A stretch of DNA of 64,000 nt from CAMCXE01 sp036520615 (GTDB lineage Bacteria; Pseudomonadota; Gammaproteobacteria; Pseudomonadales; Cellvibrionaceae): positions 1 through 64,000 of the forward strand of contig DATDJI010000082.1 in the NCBI GenBank assembly GCA_036520615.1. The letters are read 5' to 3'. This document shows, one piece after another, positions 51,878 through 61,495 of the stretch. Numbering within the stretch: position 1 is the first letter of the stretch; the number at the start of each line of letters is the position of its first letter. The position numbers and the translations under genes were made by a program. Under the pieces are notes generated by a model. The model was not told the DNA's origin and did not search any database. It saw nothing but the letters and a program-made list of their open reading frames with translations.

Positions 51878-52578
51878 CGGTTATTCCAGCGCGCGGTGGC
51901 AGCAAACGCATACCGCGTAAAAATATGAAGCTGTTTTTAGGACAGCCTATTATTAATTACTCCATAACGGCAGCATTAGAGAGTAAGTTATTCGATGCCG
52001 TTGTGTGTTCAACTGACGATTCTGAAATAGCTCAGGTTGCAGTTGAGTGCGGCGCACATGTTCCGTTTACTCGCCCTGCTGATTTATCCGATGACCATAC
52101 AATTACTGCCGATGTAATTGCCCATGCTGTGCAGCATTTCCAAACTCAGGGCCAGGTGTTGGAAAGTGTATGCTGCCTATATGCCACGGCAGCTTTCGTG
52201 ACCGCACAGCAGCTGCGAGATTCTTATAATTTATTTGCACGCGAACAGTGTAATTTTGTATTTTCGGCCACACCGTTTGATTTTCCCATTCAACGCGCGA
52301 TCTATTTGAATGAACATCAACGGGTGGAAATGTTTTATCCCGAATACGCGCTTACACGCTCACAAGATTTAAAGCCGGCCTATCATGATGCTGGGCAATT
52401 TTATTGGGGAACTGCTAATGCATGGTTGGAAAAAAGACGTATTTTTGCACCCGAATCTGCAGCATTTATAGTCCCGTCTCACGAGGTGCAGGATATAGAC
52501 ACCCTAGATGACTGGCGACGAGCGGAATTATTGTTTCAACTGCGGCAGCAATCCCTATGTTCTGCGTTATCCGTGTAA
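51868..52578 (+). CDS. pseF: Pseudaminic acid cytidylyltransferase
   Basis: 236-aa CMP-sugar synthase that activates Pse with CTP. N-terminal MRLAVIPARGGSKRIPRKN is the nucleotide-binding signature; LYATAAFVTAQQL and DAGQFYWG follow. Overlaps pseC by 10 and pseG by 22 bases, a tightly packed operon. Confidence 0.93.
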   Translation: MRLAVIPARGGSKRIPRKNMKLFLGQPIINYSITAALESKLFDAVVCSTDDSEIAQVAVECGAHVPFTRPADLSDDHTITADVIAHAVQHFQTQGQVLESVCCLYATAAFVTAQQLRDSYNLFAREQCNFVFSATPFDFPIQRAIYLNEHQRVEMFYPEYALTRSQDLKPAYHDAGQFYWGTANAWLEKRRIFAPESAAFIVPSHEVQDIDTLDDWRRAELLFQLRQQSLCSALSV

Positions 52579-53648
52579 ATGCTTACCCTCAGTTAGGTAA
52601 TGGGCATTTAATGCGCTGTTTAACGGTGGCGCGTTTGGCAAAAATGCACAATTTAAAGCCTATTTTGGTGTTAAGTGATGAGCCTGGTTTACCTATGGGC
52701 TTTATTGAGGCATCTGGATGTGATTTTCATTTGGTTCCCTCTGTAAGTGAACTAAAAGACGCTGAATTATTTTGTACATTTTTAGCGAGTTTAAATGCTC
52801 CCTGTTGGGTGGTCGTAGATGTATACGCGTTTAGCGCACCCTGGCATGAGCGGGTTTACCCGAATTGCCAGCAACTGCTGGTCATCGACGATTTGGCAAA
52901 CCGCCGCTATTTTTGCGATGTTTTATTGGACCACACACCTGGGCGTCAGGCTCAAGAATACTTATCCTGCGTTAATTCAGTGGCGCAATTGTTTTTAGGG
53001 TGCGAGCATGCATTGCTGGCGCCGGAATTTTTTGCTGCGGCTGAGGATGCCCGCCAGTTGCGTAAGGATTTTTATGTGCAGAAATATCTACCTAAGTTAT
53101 TAGTCTCTTTAGGTGGAACAGATCCACAAGGTCTCTCGCTGGTGTGGTTTGATTTATTGGTCAATTACGCTTGTGAATTCGGCGGCATTACATTTTTATT
53201 AGCATCTAATGCGCACGTTATTCCCGCACTCAATGAAAAGATAGCAAACCATAATCAATTATTAGGCTCTATTCGGCTGGTGGTTGACGCGCACAATATG
53301 CCGCAATTATTACTTGATCATGATGTGGTGGTGGGAGGCGCGGGTGTTTCAGCGCTTGAGCGTGCGGTATTAGGTCTGCCAAGCCTAATGCTTATTCTTG
53401 CGGATAATCAACTAAAACAAGCACAGGCGTTAAATCAATTCGGTTGTGTTATGGATTTAGGCGATTGGCAGAAATTGCCAGAACCTAACGTTCAGCTGGC
53501 TGCAATCGAGCAAGTAATGCAATTGCGACATAATTATTCGCTGTATCAGACTTTAAGCGAACGAGCTTTTAACCTTGTTCCTAGTGAGCAGCAGTACAGC
53601 GCATTAACATACTTTTTTAATACGAGTCGAGCGGGAATACTTCTATGA
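52557..53648 (+). CDS. pseG: UDP-sugar hydrolase PseG
   Basis: 363-aa GT-B-fold nucleotidase that removes UDP from UDP-2,4-diacetamido-2,4,6-trideoxy-altropyranose. GNGHLMRCLTVARL (about 14-27) carries the catalytic His; GGTDPQG and GGAGVSALERAV are UDP-binding loops. ATG 52557 lies within pseF. Its end overlaps pseI by 4 bases. Confidence 0.92.
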   Translation: MFCVIRVNAYPQLGNGHLMRCLTVARLAKMHNLKPILVLSDEPGLPMGFIEASGCDFHLVPSVSELKDAELFCTFLASLNAPCWVVVDVYAFSAPWHERVYPNCQQLLVIDDLANRRYFCDVLLDHTPGRQAQEYLSCVNSVAQLFLGCEHALLAPEFFAAAEDARQLRKDFYVQKYLPKLLVSLGGTDPQGLSLVWFDLLVNYACEFGGITFLLASNAHVIPALNEKIANHNQLLGSIRLVVDAHNMPQLLLDHDVVVGGAGVSALERAVLGLPSLMLILADNQLKQAQALNQFGCVMDLGDWQKLPEPNVQLAAIEQVMQLRHNYSLYQTLSERAFNLVPSEQQYSALTYFFNTSRAGILL

Positions 53649-54700
53649 ATGCACCGATTTATCTGGGCAGCCGCAGAGTCGGGCAGGGTTTTAAACCCTT
53701 TATTATTGCCGAAATGTCCGGTAACCATAATCAGTCGTTAGAGCGCGCATTGGCGATAGTTGATGCAGCCGCAGCTGCAGGTGTGGATGCATTAAAAATT
53801 CAAACCTATACACCGGATACGATGACAATTGCATCTAATCGCGACGAATTTTTGGTGCAAGATCCCGGTAAATTATGGGCAGGTAAATCGCTTTATCAGT
53901 TATATCAGGAGGCTTATACGCCTTGGCCGTGGCACGCAGAAATTTTTGCGCGCTGCCGACATTGGGGAATAGAGGGTTTTAGCACGCCGTTTGATGAATC
54001 TGCAGTAACTTTTTTAGAAGAGTTAAATATACCTTTTTATAAAATTGCTTCATTTGAAAATACTGATTTACCGCTGCTTGCCACTATTGCCAAAACCGGC
54101 AAGCCGGTGATTATGTCGACTGGCATGGCACGCATTAATGAGCTTAATGATGCAGTTCAATGCTTGCGCGATAACGGTTGTACACAATTAATTTTATTAA
54201 AATGTACCAGTACTTATCCGACTTCACCGGAAAATACTCATATCAATACGATTCCGCATATGGCTAAGCTATTTAATTGCCCTGTTGGTTTATCGGATCA
54301 TACGATGGGCGTAGGTGTTGCTGTGGCGAGCATCGCCCTGGGTGCTTGCGTTGTGGAAAAACATTTTACGCTTGCACGTGCCGATGGAGGCGTTGATTCG
54401 GCATTTAGTTTGGAACCCGCTGAATTGCAGCAATTGGTCGTGGAATCTGAGCGCGCTTTTCTGGCGTTAGGACAGGTTAATTATGGACAGGGTGAACATG
54501 AAGATAAAATGCGCCGTTATCGCAGATCTATTTATGTCACGCATGAAGTTAAAAAAGGTGAATTATTTAGCGAAGCCAATACAAAGATTATTCGTCCTTC
54601 GCTTGGCTTGGCACCGAAATATTATCATGAAATATTAGGTAAAGCTGCGCGCTGTGATATTCCAGCAGAAGAGCCCCTGTGTTGGGCGCACATAGAGTAG
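53645..54700 (+). CDS. pseI: Pseudaminic acid synthase
   Basis: 351-aa NeuB-family enzyme that condenses the PseG product with phosphoenolpyruvate. Motifs: IAEMSGNHNQSLERAL (about 20-35), KCTSTYPTSPENTHIN, LSDHTMGVGVAVASIALGA (about 218-236) and a C-terminal SAF/antifreeze-like domain (VKKGELFSEANTKIIRP). It ends 6 bases before a Gfo/Idh gene. Confidence 0.94.
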   Translation: MNAPIYLGSRRVGQGFKPFIIAEMSGNHNQSLERALAIVDAAAAAGVDALKIQTYTPDTMTIASNRDEFLVQDPGKLWAGKSLYQLYQEAYTPWPWHAEIFARCRHWGIEGFSTPFDESAVTFLEELNIPFYKIASFENTDLPLLATIAKTGKPVIMSTGMARINELNDAVQCLRDNGCTQLILLKCTSTYPTSPENTHINTIPHMAKLFNCPVGLSDHTMGVGVAVASIALGACVVEKHFTLARADGGVDSAFSLEPAELQQLVVESERAFLALGQVNYGQGEHEDKMRRYRRSIYVTHEVKKGELFSEANTKIIRPSLGLAPKYYHEILGKAARCDIPAEEPLCWAHIE

Positions 54701-54706
54701 GCCTGC

Positions 54707-55681
54707 GTGACTAATTGTTTATTGGTGGGTTTGGGGCAAATGGGATGGCGCTACGACGCCCGTAGTGACGGTGTGTTAACACATGCAAAAGCAATTAACG
54801 AGCATGCGCATTTAACCTTATCAGCCGCAGTTGATCCATGCGCACAAACGCGCACGGAATTTAATCAGGCCTATCCAGATGTTAACACTTATACGTCGAT
54901 TGCTGAGGCAGCAACTGAGTGCCAATTTGATTGGATTTTTTTAGCACTGCCGACCAGCTTGCATTTTTCCGCGTTTAATGAAGTTTTAAATCTTAAGCCG
55001 CAGGTAATTGTATGTGAAAAACCGCTAGCGCCAAGCTTAGGTGAAGCTTCCGCCATGGTGGCTCGTGCAGCTGAGCAGGGCTGTTTATTATTGATAAATT
55101 ATATTCGGCCCCACGAGCCGTATTGCAAAAATATGCTGGCTTTCATCCGCGAGAAAAACTGGGGTGATGTGCAAAAAATTATTGTGCGTTACGGTAAAGG
55201 CGTTGCTAATAGTGCTTCGCATTTTATTCAGCTGTTAGTGCAAGAATTTGGTATGCCAAGCCGAATACGCATTATTAGCGCCAACGAATTGAATCTGGCA
55301 GATCCAGAGCCAGATTTTATTTTGGAATTTGGCGATGTTAATGCGATTTTCCTGCGTTTTGATTATCAGTGTTATGCGCTCAGCGAATTAGATTTTTACT
55401 TGCAGCACGGCGCTGTTTTTTACCGCGCGATGGGCCAGCAAATCGAATATCTGCAAGCTTTACCGGATCAAACCTTCCCGACAGTAAAACGCCTGCAGCA
55501 GGTTCGCCTTGAATCGACGCAACTAATAAATTATCAGCGGCACGCGCTGGATGCCTATTATTTACTGTGGCAGGAGCATACGAATAATCACAACCTCACA
55601 AACTCTGCATTGTGTTCGTTAGCAGTAATTGAGGAAATTCGCGCACAATTATTGGCTTTAAATGCACATAACGTTAATTAA
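54707..55681 (+). CDS. Gfo/Idh/MocA-family oxidoreductase
   Basis: 324-aa NAD(P)-dependent oxidoreductase, start GTG 54707. GLGQMGWRYDARSDG (Rossmann loop) and CEKPLAPSLGEAS (about 104-116, with the usual Lys-Pro) identify the family. It sits between pseI and a DegT aminotransferase, an extra pair beyond the six Pse enzymes. It may build a second sugar or a Pse modification; substrate unknown. Confidence 0.85.
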   Translation: MTNCLLVGLGQMGWRYDARSDGVLTHAKAINEHAHLTLSAAVDPCAQTRTEFNQAYPDVNTYTSIAEAATECQFDWIFLALPTSLHFSAFNEVLNLKPQVIVCEKPLAPSLGEASAMVARAAEQGCLLLINYIRPHEPYCKNMLAFIREKNWGDVQKIIVRYGKGVANSASHFIQLLVQEFGMPSRIRIISANELNLADPEPDFILEFGDVNAIFLRFDYQCYALSELDFYLQHGAVFYRAMGQQIEYLQALPDQTFPTVKRLQQVRLESTQLINYQRHALDAYYLLWQEHTNNHNLTNSALCSLAVIEEIRAQLLALNAHNVN

Positions 55682-55692
55682 GGTGAACATTT

Positions 55693-56967
55693 ATGGAAAC
55701 GCTGGCACTACTGGGTGGCCCCGCAGCATTTACCCGAACGCTCAGTGCTTATAATTCGTACGGTGAAGAAGAGGTACAGGCCGCAACCGATGTCATTCGC
55801 TCCGGTTGTTTATCCAGTTTTATCGGCGCTTGGGGAGAAGGGTTTCTCGGTGGCCCGCAAGTGCGTGCGTTTGAAGCAGAATGGGCGCAATTTTTTGGTG
55901 TTAAACACGCCATTAGCGTGAATTCACTTACATCCGGTTTAATCTGCGCGGTCGGCGCATTGGATATTGAGCCGGGCGATGAAATTATTGTCAGCCCTTG
56001 GACTATGTCGGCGTCAGCAACCTGTATTTTGGTGTGGAATGCAATTCCGGTTTTTGCCGATATTAACCCGGATACATTTAATTTAGATTTTCAAAGTGTG
56101 GCGGCAAATATTACACCGCGAACCCGCGCGGTTATCGTTCCGAGCATTTTCGGTTACGGTGCTGATTTGCAAGCTCTGCGCAGTTTAGCCGATGCGCAGG
56201 GTATAAAAATAATAGAAGATGCGGCTCAAGCGCCAGCGATAAAATATGCGGGAAAATGGGTGGGAACCTGGGGTGATATTGGCGGCTTCAGTTTAAATTA
56301 CCATAAGCATATTCACACCGGAGAAGGTGGTATATGTGTTACTAACGATGACGCTCTTGCTGAGCGCATGCGTTTAATCCGCAATCATGCAGAAGCGGTT
56401 GTGGATAAAAAAGGCCACGAGAATATTAGCAATATGATTGGCTTTAATTTTCGCCTCGGTGAGATCGAAGCGGCACTGGGGCGCTGCCAGTTAAAAAAAT
56501 TACAGGAAAAAGTCGATTGGCGGTTTTATTTAGGCGTTGAATTGCAAAAACGTTTAGCTGGATTAAAAGGCCTGTATACGACACCTATCGAACCTGGTAA
56601 TACGCATGCGTTTTATGTGTTTGGTATGCGGTTAGATGTGCGCGCTTTGGATATTAGCCGCGATAAACTCTATTCAGCACTGGCTGCTGAAGGGGTGCCC
56701 GCCTTGTCTAAACAGTATGTTAATGTTCACCGCTATGCAATGTATCAAAAGAAAATTGCCTATGGCACTGAACATTTCCCGTGGAAAAATGGCCTGTATG
56801 AAAGCCAAGTTGAATATGCAAAAGGTATTTGCCCCGTGGCGGAACAGCTACAGGATCAGACTTATTTAGGTTTACATTTGTGTCAGTACGATTTTAACTT
56901 AGCCGATATAGAGCAAATCGCCCAAGCATTTCATAAGGTTTGGAATAATTTAGATGCGATTAAATAA
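55693..56967 (+). CDS. DegT/DnrJ/EryC1 aminotransferase, second copy in cluster
   Basis: 424-aa PLP aminotransferase. PLP lysine in NYHKHIHTGEGG (about 207-218); EDAAQAPAIKY and GFNFRLGEIEAALG are typical. It is longer than PseC and pairs with the upstream Gfo/Idh gene. Likely for a further amino sugar. RBS GGTG; follows by 11 bases. Confidence 0.87.
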   Translation: METLALLGGPAAFTRTLSAYNSYGEEEVQAATDVIRSGCLSSFIGAWGEGFLGGPQVRAFEAEWAQFFGVKHAISVNSLTSGLICAVGALDIEPGDEIIVSPWTMSASATCILVWNAIPVFADINPDTFNLDFQSVAANITPRTRAVIVPSIFGYGADLQALRSLADAQGIKIIEDAAQAPAIKYAGKWVGTWGDIGGFSLNYHKHIHTGEGGICVTNDDALAERMRLIRNHAEAVVDKKGHENISNMIGFNFRLGEIEAALGRCQLKKLQEKVDWRFYLGVELQKRLAGLKGLYTTPIEPGNTHAFYVFGMRLDVRALDISRDKLYSALAAEGVPALSKQYVNVHRYAMYQKKIAYGTEHFPWKNGLYESQVEYAKGICPVAEQLQDQTYLGLHLCQYDFNLADIEQIAQAFHKVWNNLDAIK

Positions 56968-56991
56968 TTGCCTCCAATATAGGAAGTCAAT

Positions 56992-57552
56992 GTGAGTAAC
57001 CAATTTCTCTATCAATCCCCGCGCATTGGTGTGCGGGGTTTATCCACAAAAGAGTTGGACGGAAATTATATTCATTGGTTTAGCGATGCTAGCGTCTGTG
57101 CTTTTAATAGCCACTTTGCTTATCCTAAAAACGAGGAAAGCCTACGGCAATTTATTCAGCAGCTAGCTAGTACATCAGATTATATTGTCTGGGCTATTTA
57201 TGATCGAGCTGATGGTATACATGTGGGCAACATAGGCCTACGGATATTTAATCGCATTGATAATACTGCAGAGCTGAGTTTTTTATTGGGTGAAAAATCC
57301 TATTGGGGCCGAGGTTATGGGTTTGAAGCCGGCCAAATGATTATTGGCCACGCTTTTAATGTTTTAAATTTGCAGCGTATCTATTGTGGCTGTGCGGGTA
57401 ATAATATACCCATGCAGAAGCTGGCAAAAAAATTAGGTTTTGTGCAAGAGGGAGTGCGGCGTAAAAACTTGTATTTATGGGGTAAATACGAGGATGAAAT
57501 CGAATATGGATTATTGCGGGATGAGTTTGTACCGCTTTTAGATGTTAATTAA
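56992..57552 (+). CDS. pseH: UDP-4-amino-AltNAc N-acetyltransferase
   Basis: 186-aa GNAT acetyltransferase, start GTG 56992. Acetyl-CoA loop KSYWGRGYGFEAGQMIIG (about 102-119) and NIPMQKLAKKLGFVQEG. It adds the second acetyl group in the Pse pathway (after PseC), completing the set of six enzymes (B, C, H, G, I, F) in this operon. Function from operon and family; RimJ-like acetyltransferases look similar. Confidence 0.85.
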   Translation: MSNQFLYQSPRIGVRGLSTKELDGNYIHWFSDASVCAFNSHFAYPKNEESLRQFIQQLASTSDYIVWAIYDRADGIHVGNIGLRIFNRIDNTAELSFLLGEKSYWGRGYGFEAGQMIIGHAFNVLNLQRIYCGCAGNNIPMQKLAKKLGFVQEGVRRKNLYLWGKYEDEIEYGLLRDEFVPLLDVN

Positions 57553-57554
57553 AC

Positions 57555-58436
57555 GTGACGCCTGTGCGCTGTTTACTCGTTAGCCACAACGCTGGTGGCG
57601 CGGCCGTGTTGGCGGCTTGGGCAGCCCACCAAAGCGGCAATTATTATTTTGATTGTTTGTTAAGCGGTCCTGCAGTGACGATTTTTTGCCAGCGCTTATC
57701 TCATGCACAGTTTATCGCACAACATGCCGTGGAGTTGCGCCACTACGATTGCATTATTACCAGCACTAGTTCTGCCGAAACCGGTTGGGAAACCTGCTGG
57801 ATTGTCCGCGCACGGCAGCAAGGCATTAAAAGTATTAGTGTGTTGGATCATTGGACGAATTATTTAAGTCGATTTTTGTTGCGTAATGAATACGTGTTTC
57901 CTGACGAAGTATGGGTCTGCGATGCTTATGCATGGGCTTTGGCGCAATCCTGTCAGCAAGAGGTAAGTACTTATCCAAACGCGGTACAGATCCCCAATTA
58001 TTATTTACAGGATTTGGTTGATTATATTCATGCCGGGCGCAGTACAGATACTGTTGATGGCAACATTTTATTCGTCAGTGAACCTTCGAATAATGCGTTG
58101 TATTCAGCACAGGAAGCATTTGAAGCATTTTTAGCTTATCTGGTGGCTGTGGACGTTAACCATAAAAATGTACGTTTGCGATTACACCCTCGTGAGCAGT
58201 TAGCAGAATATGCGGCCGTATGTGAGCGCTGGAGTACACGGATTTCCATTGAGTTGTCGCCAAGTAGCCGTTTAGAAGATGATTTGTGTTGGGCTAGCTG
58301 GGTTGTGGGCTGCCAAACAATGGCGATGGTCGTGGCTGAAGCTGCAGGCATACAGGTCGCAAGCTGCCTGCCTGCGAATGTGGAAAAAAGTGCGTTGCCG
58401 CATAGAGAAATTCCACGTTTATTTTTACCAGCATAG
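57555..58436 (+). CDS. Putative GT-B-like transferase, last gene of the Pse operon
   Basis: 293-aa protein, start GTG 57555, two bases after pseH. The N-terminal half has a Rossmann-like opening (CLLVSHNAGGAAVLAAWA) and the C-terminal half LRLHPREQLAEY plus SWVVGCQTMAMVVAEAAG, the shape of CDP-glycerol/sialyltransferase-like GT-B proteins. It may transfer Pse to its target (flagellin or polysaccharide). I do not recognise the family. Confidence 0.6.
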   Translation: MTPVRCLLVSHNAGGAAVLAAWAAHQSGNYYFDCLLSGPAVTIFCQRLSHAQFIAQHAVELRHYDCIITSTSSAETGWETCWIVRARQQGIKSISVLDHWTNYLSRFLLRNEYVFPDEVWVCDAYAWALAQSCQQEVSTYPNAVQIPNYYLQDLVDYIHAGRSTDTVDGNILFVSEPSNNALYSAQEAFEAFLAYLVAVDVNHKNVRLRLHPREQLAEYAAVCERWSTRISIELSPSSRLEDDLCWASWVVGCQTMAMVVAEAAGIQVASCLPANVEKSALPHREIPRLFLPA

Positions 58437-58528
58437 GCGAGTTATTTTGATGTAAACGCGTCAGTTTGCTTTTAGTTGTATTAACTAAGCAATGCCCAAG
58501 TTCATTTTTCTCGATTGTGAGTATTTTT

Positions 58529-59998
58529 CTAGGTCCCGCAAAATGTTTGATAAGGCGCCTTTTGTACAGGCGGTGGATCGCTAAATGCAGATTTATCTGC
58601 TAGTTCCTCAAAGGGCGTTTTAATCAGATTTAACAACTCATTAAATAGCGATAAGTCAGCAGTTTCTATTGCCTGTTTTATCGCCTCCTCCACCCAGTAA
58701 TTGCGGGGAATATGGGCTGGATTAGCGGCTGATAACAGTGTTGTAAGTGTAACTTGGTTCAAACCCTGGCTATTAATTCGAGTACACCATTGCTCTAACC
58801 AAAACTGTAGTTGTGGTTTGTCTTGAATGTTTAAGCCAGGAATATCGCCGGTAAAAGCGTGTCTTAAATTGCGATTGGTGTGAGTGAAATCCAAGCCATA
58901 AATATTTAAGCAATTAAGATAATCTAAAATAAAGCGCGTATCGGATTCGGCCGATTGCTCATCTAATGCTAATTTTTTTCGCCAACCAGCTAACCAGGCA
59001 GTTTGATATTGTTGGTGAAACTGCTCAAGACTCTCTTCAGCGCGGGCGATGGCATTTTGTTGGTTCGAATCTAATAACGATAATAAACATTCGGCAAAAC
59101 GACTTAAATTCCATAATGCAATTTGCGGTTGGCGGCTGTATGCGTAGCGGCCCTCCCTGTCAATGGAACTAAAACATTGATGGAATGCGAATGTATCCAT
59201 AAATGCACAGGGGCCATAATCAATGGTTTCGCCACTGACGCTGGTGTTATCCGTATTCATTACACCGTGGATAAAACCCAAATGCATCCAACGCGCAATT
59301 AATTGAGCCTGGCGGCTAATAACACAGCTAAGTAAAGCCCTATAGGGATTTTCAGCCTGTTGAGCTTCGGGGTAATGGCGAGCAATTACATAATCGGCAA
59401 GTATTTTAATTTCGGCGTTTAAACCCTGCCGATAAAAATATTCAAACGTACCAACACGAATATGGCTGCTGGCAACCCGGGTTAGCACAGCTCCTGGTTG
59501 TGGCCCTTGTCTCCAAAGGGAATCTCCAGTCGCTACCGCCGCCAATGCGCGGGTAGTCGGCACGCCTAAATAATACATAGCCTCGCTAACCAGATATTCG
59601 CGTAATACTGGACCTAAGGCGGCTCGGCCATCGCCGTTGCGCGAATATGGAGTCGGGCCTGCACCTTTTAGTTGTATATCGCGGCGCGCGCCATTGCTGT
59701 CAATCACCTCGCCGAGCAGGAGCGCGCGCCCATCGCCCAAGCGAGGGTTAAAACTGCCGAATTGATGCCCTGCATATTTCTGCGCAATAGGTTGTGCACT
59801 GGGCAATAATTGGCTACCGCTAAAATACGCTGCTAGCAATTCTGCGTCGTTTGGTACTGAAATGTTCAGCTGTGCCGCCAGATCCCAATTAAAAGCTAAT
59901 AGTTTAGGTGCGCTTACGCGAGTGGGCAGGCACTCGGTAGCGAAAGCTTCGCCTAATGCCGCGTATGTATGTTCAAAATTAATTAGTTGTGTCGCCAT
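58529..59998 (-). CDS. selO: SelO family protein adenylyltransferase (AMPylator)
   Basis: 489-aa pseudokinase-fold enzyme that attaches AMP to proteins. Conserved: KYAGHQFGSFNPRLGDGRALLLGE (shown in part: about 73 on), QLKGAGPTPYSRNGDGRAALGPVLRE (in part), MNTDNTSVSGETIDYGP. It ends QTFCGT, with Cys third from the end, the position occupied by Sec in eukaryotic SelO. ATG 59998 with GAGGAGG four bases upstream. Monocistronic and convergent with the Pse operon. Confidence 0.94.
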   Translation of the reverse strand: MATQLINFEHTYAALGEAFATECLPTRVSAPKLLAFNWDLAAQLNISVPNDAELLAAYFSGSQLLPSAQPIAQKYAGHQFGSFNPRLGDGRALLLGEVIDSNGARRDIQLKGAGPTPYSRNGDGRAALGPVLREYLVSEAMYYLGVPTTRALAAVATGDSLWRQGPQPGAVLTRVASSHIRVGTFEYFYRQGLNAEIKILADYVIARHYPEAQQAENPYRALLSCVISRQAQLIARWMHLGFIHGVMNTDNTSVSGETIDYGPCAFMDTFAFHQCFSSIDREGRYAYSRQPQIALWNLSRFAECLLSLLDSNQQNAIARAEESLEQFHQQYQTAWLAGWRKKLALDEQSAESDTRFILDYLNCLNIYGLDFTHTNRNLRHAFTGDIPGLNIQDKPQLQFWLEQWCTRINSQGLNQVTLTTLLSAANPAHIPRNYWVEEAIKQAIETADLSLFNELLNLIKTPFEELADKSAFSDPPPVQKAPYQTFCGT

Positions 59999-60257
59999 GC
60001 ATCCTCCTCGAATTAAAAAGGACTTAATGATGCTAAGCCTTAGTAACTGTATTGTGTGCTCAGGGTTACGCTATGACAAGACGTGGGGTAGATGCGGTGA
60101 ACGAATGAGGAAGCGTTTAGCGTTAGGGCCAGGTTGGTAACAACACTGTGCGAATAAGTAGTTTATTGCATCGAAGTCGTATAAAAATTTTGGTGAGGCG
60201 TTAGATCAATATAGAAAAGACATTAGATCAATACGGAAATTTAAATCAATACAAGCC

Positions 60258-60325
60258 CATCGCCCTGCTCCCCCAGGGCGATGAGCCTGAATTACCTCAA
60301 CAAGTACAGGGTTAGCGCCTGTACT
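60258..60325. repeat. Two consecutive perfect hairpins in the selO/tfoX-C intergenic region
   Basis: CATCGCCCTG (60258-60267) pairs with CAGGGCGATG (60274-60283), loop CTCCCC; AGTACAGG (60303-60310) pairs with CCTGTACT (60318-60325), 7-base loop. Neither is followed by a T-run on either strand. They lie just after the stop (60345) of the TfoX-C-like gene on the minus strand, in a 346-base gap (59999-60344) without another gene. Confidence 0.6.
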
Positions 60326-60344
60326 ATGTGAACAAAGCTTGAAA

Positions 60345-60617
60345 CTATACTTGCTCTAATGCTTCGGCTTCTTCCACCAACTGGCTTTTGAGCGCTGGCG
60401 GTAGGTCGTTCCAATGCATGTCGAGCAAGGCTCCTTGCAGTGCGTAAAGCATGACTTTGGAAACGTGAATCCCGCGCGCCTTAATGCGACAATAGGCTTC
60501 TACAGCGCCTATATCGGATAAATCTTGGTAGTTATTAATGCCTACAGCGCGCAAAATATTTACCGACGCCATGCCGAGGTTTTTTAAATTGAGAAGTTCA
60601 CTATGAATTGCTGCCAT
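60345..60617 (-). CDS. Stand-alone TfoX C-terminal domain protein
   Basis: 90-aa protein matching only the C-terminal (helix-hairpin-helix-like) domain of TfoX/Sxy competence regulators: LLNLKNLGMASVNILRAVGI, then DIGAVEAYCRIKA and a helical tail. No N-terminal domain, so probably not a full competence regulator. AGGA about ten bases before ATG 60617. Tandem hairpins follow its stop. Confidence 0.8.
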   Translation of the reverse strand: MAAIHSELLNLKNLGMASVNILRAVGINNYQDLSDIGAVEAYCRIKARGIHVSKVMLYALQGALLDMHWNDLPPALKSQLVEEAEALEQV

Positions 60618-60823
60618 GTTGTTACTTCCTGCGCGTTATTATCTTGGGCGGTATCGTCTATGCGATTTGCCTGGGAGTTTAAAGTTGCATTAACCTCATG
60701 CCCTTGCAGCATAGACCGCATTTCGTTGCGGTGCAAAATTCAACCACCATTTTTTGAAGTAGACACGGCCTGTGTAAATGCGGCCTATCATTGTGCCTAC
60801 GCAGATAAACAGAGAGTCTCGAT

Positions 60824-61483
60824 ATGTTAGAACAGGCCCTGGGGCTTGAGGACAGCCATATAAATTATGGATTGGCAGAGCGGCCTATCCACCAGAATAG
60901 CGCGGATGCTTTAGCCAGACTGCGCGCAGCGGCGCAGCACGCAGGGTTTGAATTGCGTCTGGCCAGTGGCTTTCGCAGCTTTAGCCAACAGCTGTCTATT
61001 TGGAACGCCAAAGCTCGCGGAGAGCGCCGTGTTGTTGATGGACAGGAAAATCCTATCGATATTTTAAGTTTGCGCGACGAAGAAAAATTATTCGCAATTT
61101 TGCAATGGTCCGCCCTACCGGGTACATCCCGCCACCATTTCGGTACGGATTGGGATGTGTATGCAGAAAATGTTATGCCTGCTAATTACCGCTTGCAGCT
61201 TACCCAGGAAGAATATTTGCATGGTGTACAAAAGGAGTTTAATCGCTGGTTAACTGAATTTATTCGCACTGATAACGAATTTACCCGACCGTTTGACGAT
61301 GCTTCGTTCGGTGTAGCGCGCGAGCCTTGGCATATAAGTTTTATCCCGGAAGCGCGCTTATTATCTCCCTTCATAACAAAAGAGACGGTGTTAAATGCTA
61401 TAGGCTCAATTGATATCGAGCTTAAACCGCACATTCAGCGTCTTATACCGAAAATTTTGGCTGGATATGTACGGCAAGGCTAA
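60824..61483 (+). CDS. VanY-type D-alanyl-D-alanine carboxypeptidase (M15B)
   Basis: 219-aa zinc peptidase-like protein. LASGFRSFSQQ (about 46-56), SRHHFGTDWD (102-111; zinc ligands His104 and Asp111) and EPWHISF (third ligand) are the LAS/M15 signatures. No signal peptide, so it is predicted cytoplasmic and may cleave recycled peptidoglycan peptides. Likely operon with the HAD gene 12 bases downstream. Confidence 0.85.
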   Translation: MLEQALGLEDSHINYGLAERPIHQNSADALARLRAAAQHAGFELRLASGFRSFSQQLSIWNAKARGERRVVDGQENPIDILSLRDEEKLFAILQWSALPGTSRHHFGTDWDVYAENVMPANYRLQLTQEEYLHGVQKEFNRWLTEFIRTDNEFTRPFDDASFGVAREPWHISFIPEARLLSPFITKETVLNAIGSIDIELKPHIQRLIPKILAGYVRQG

Positions 61484-61495
61484 TGTGAGACGCCT

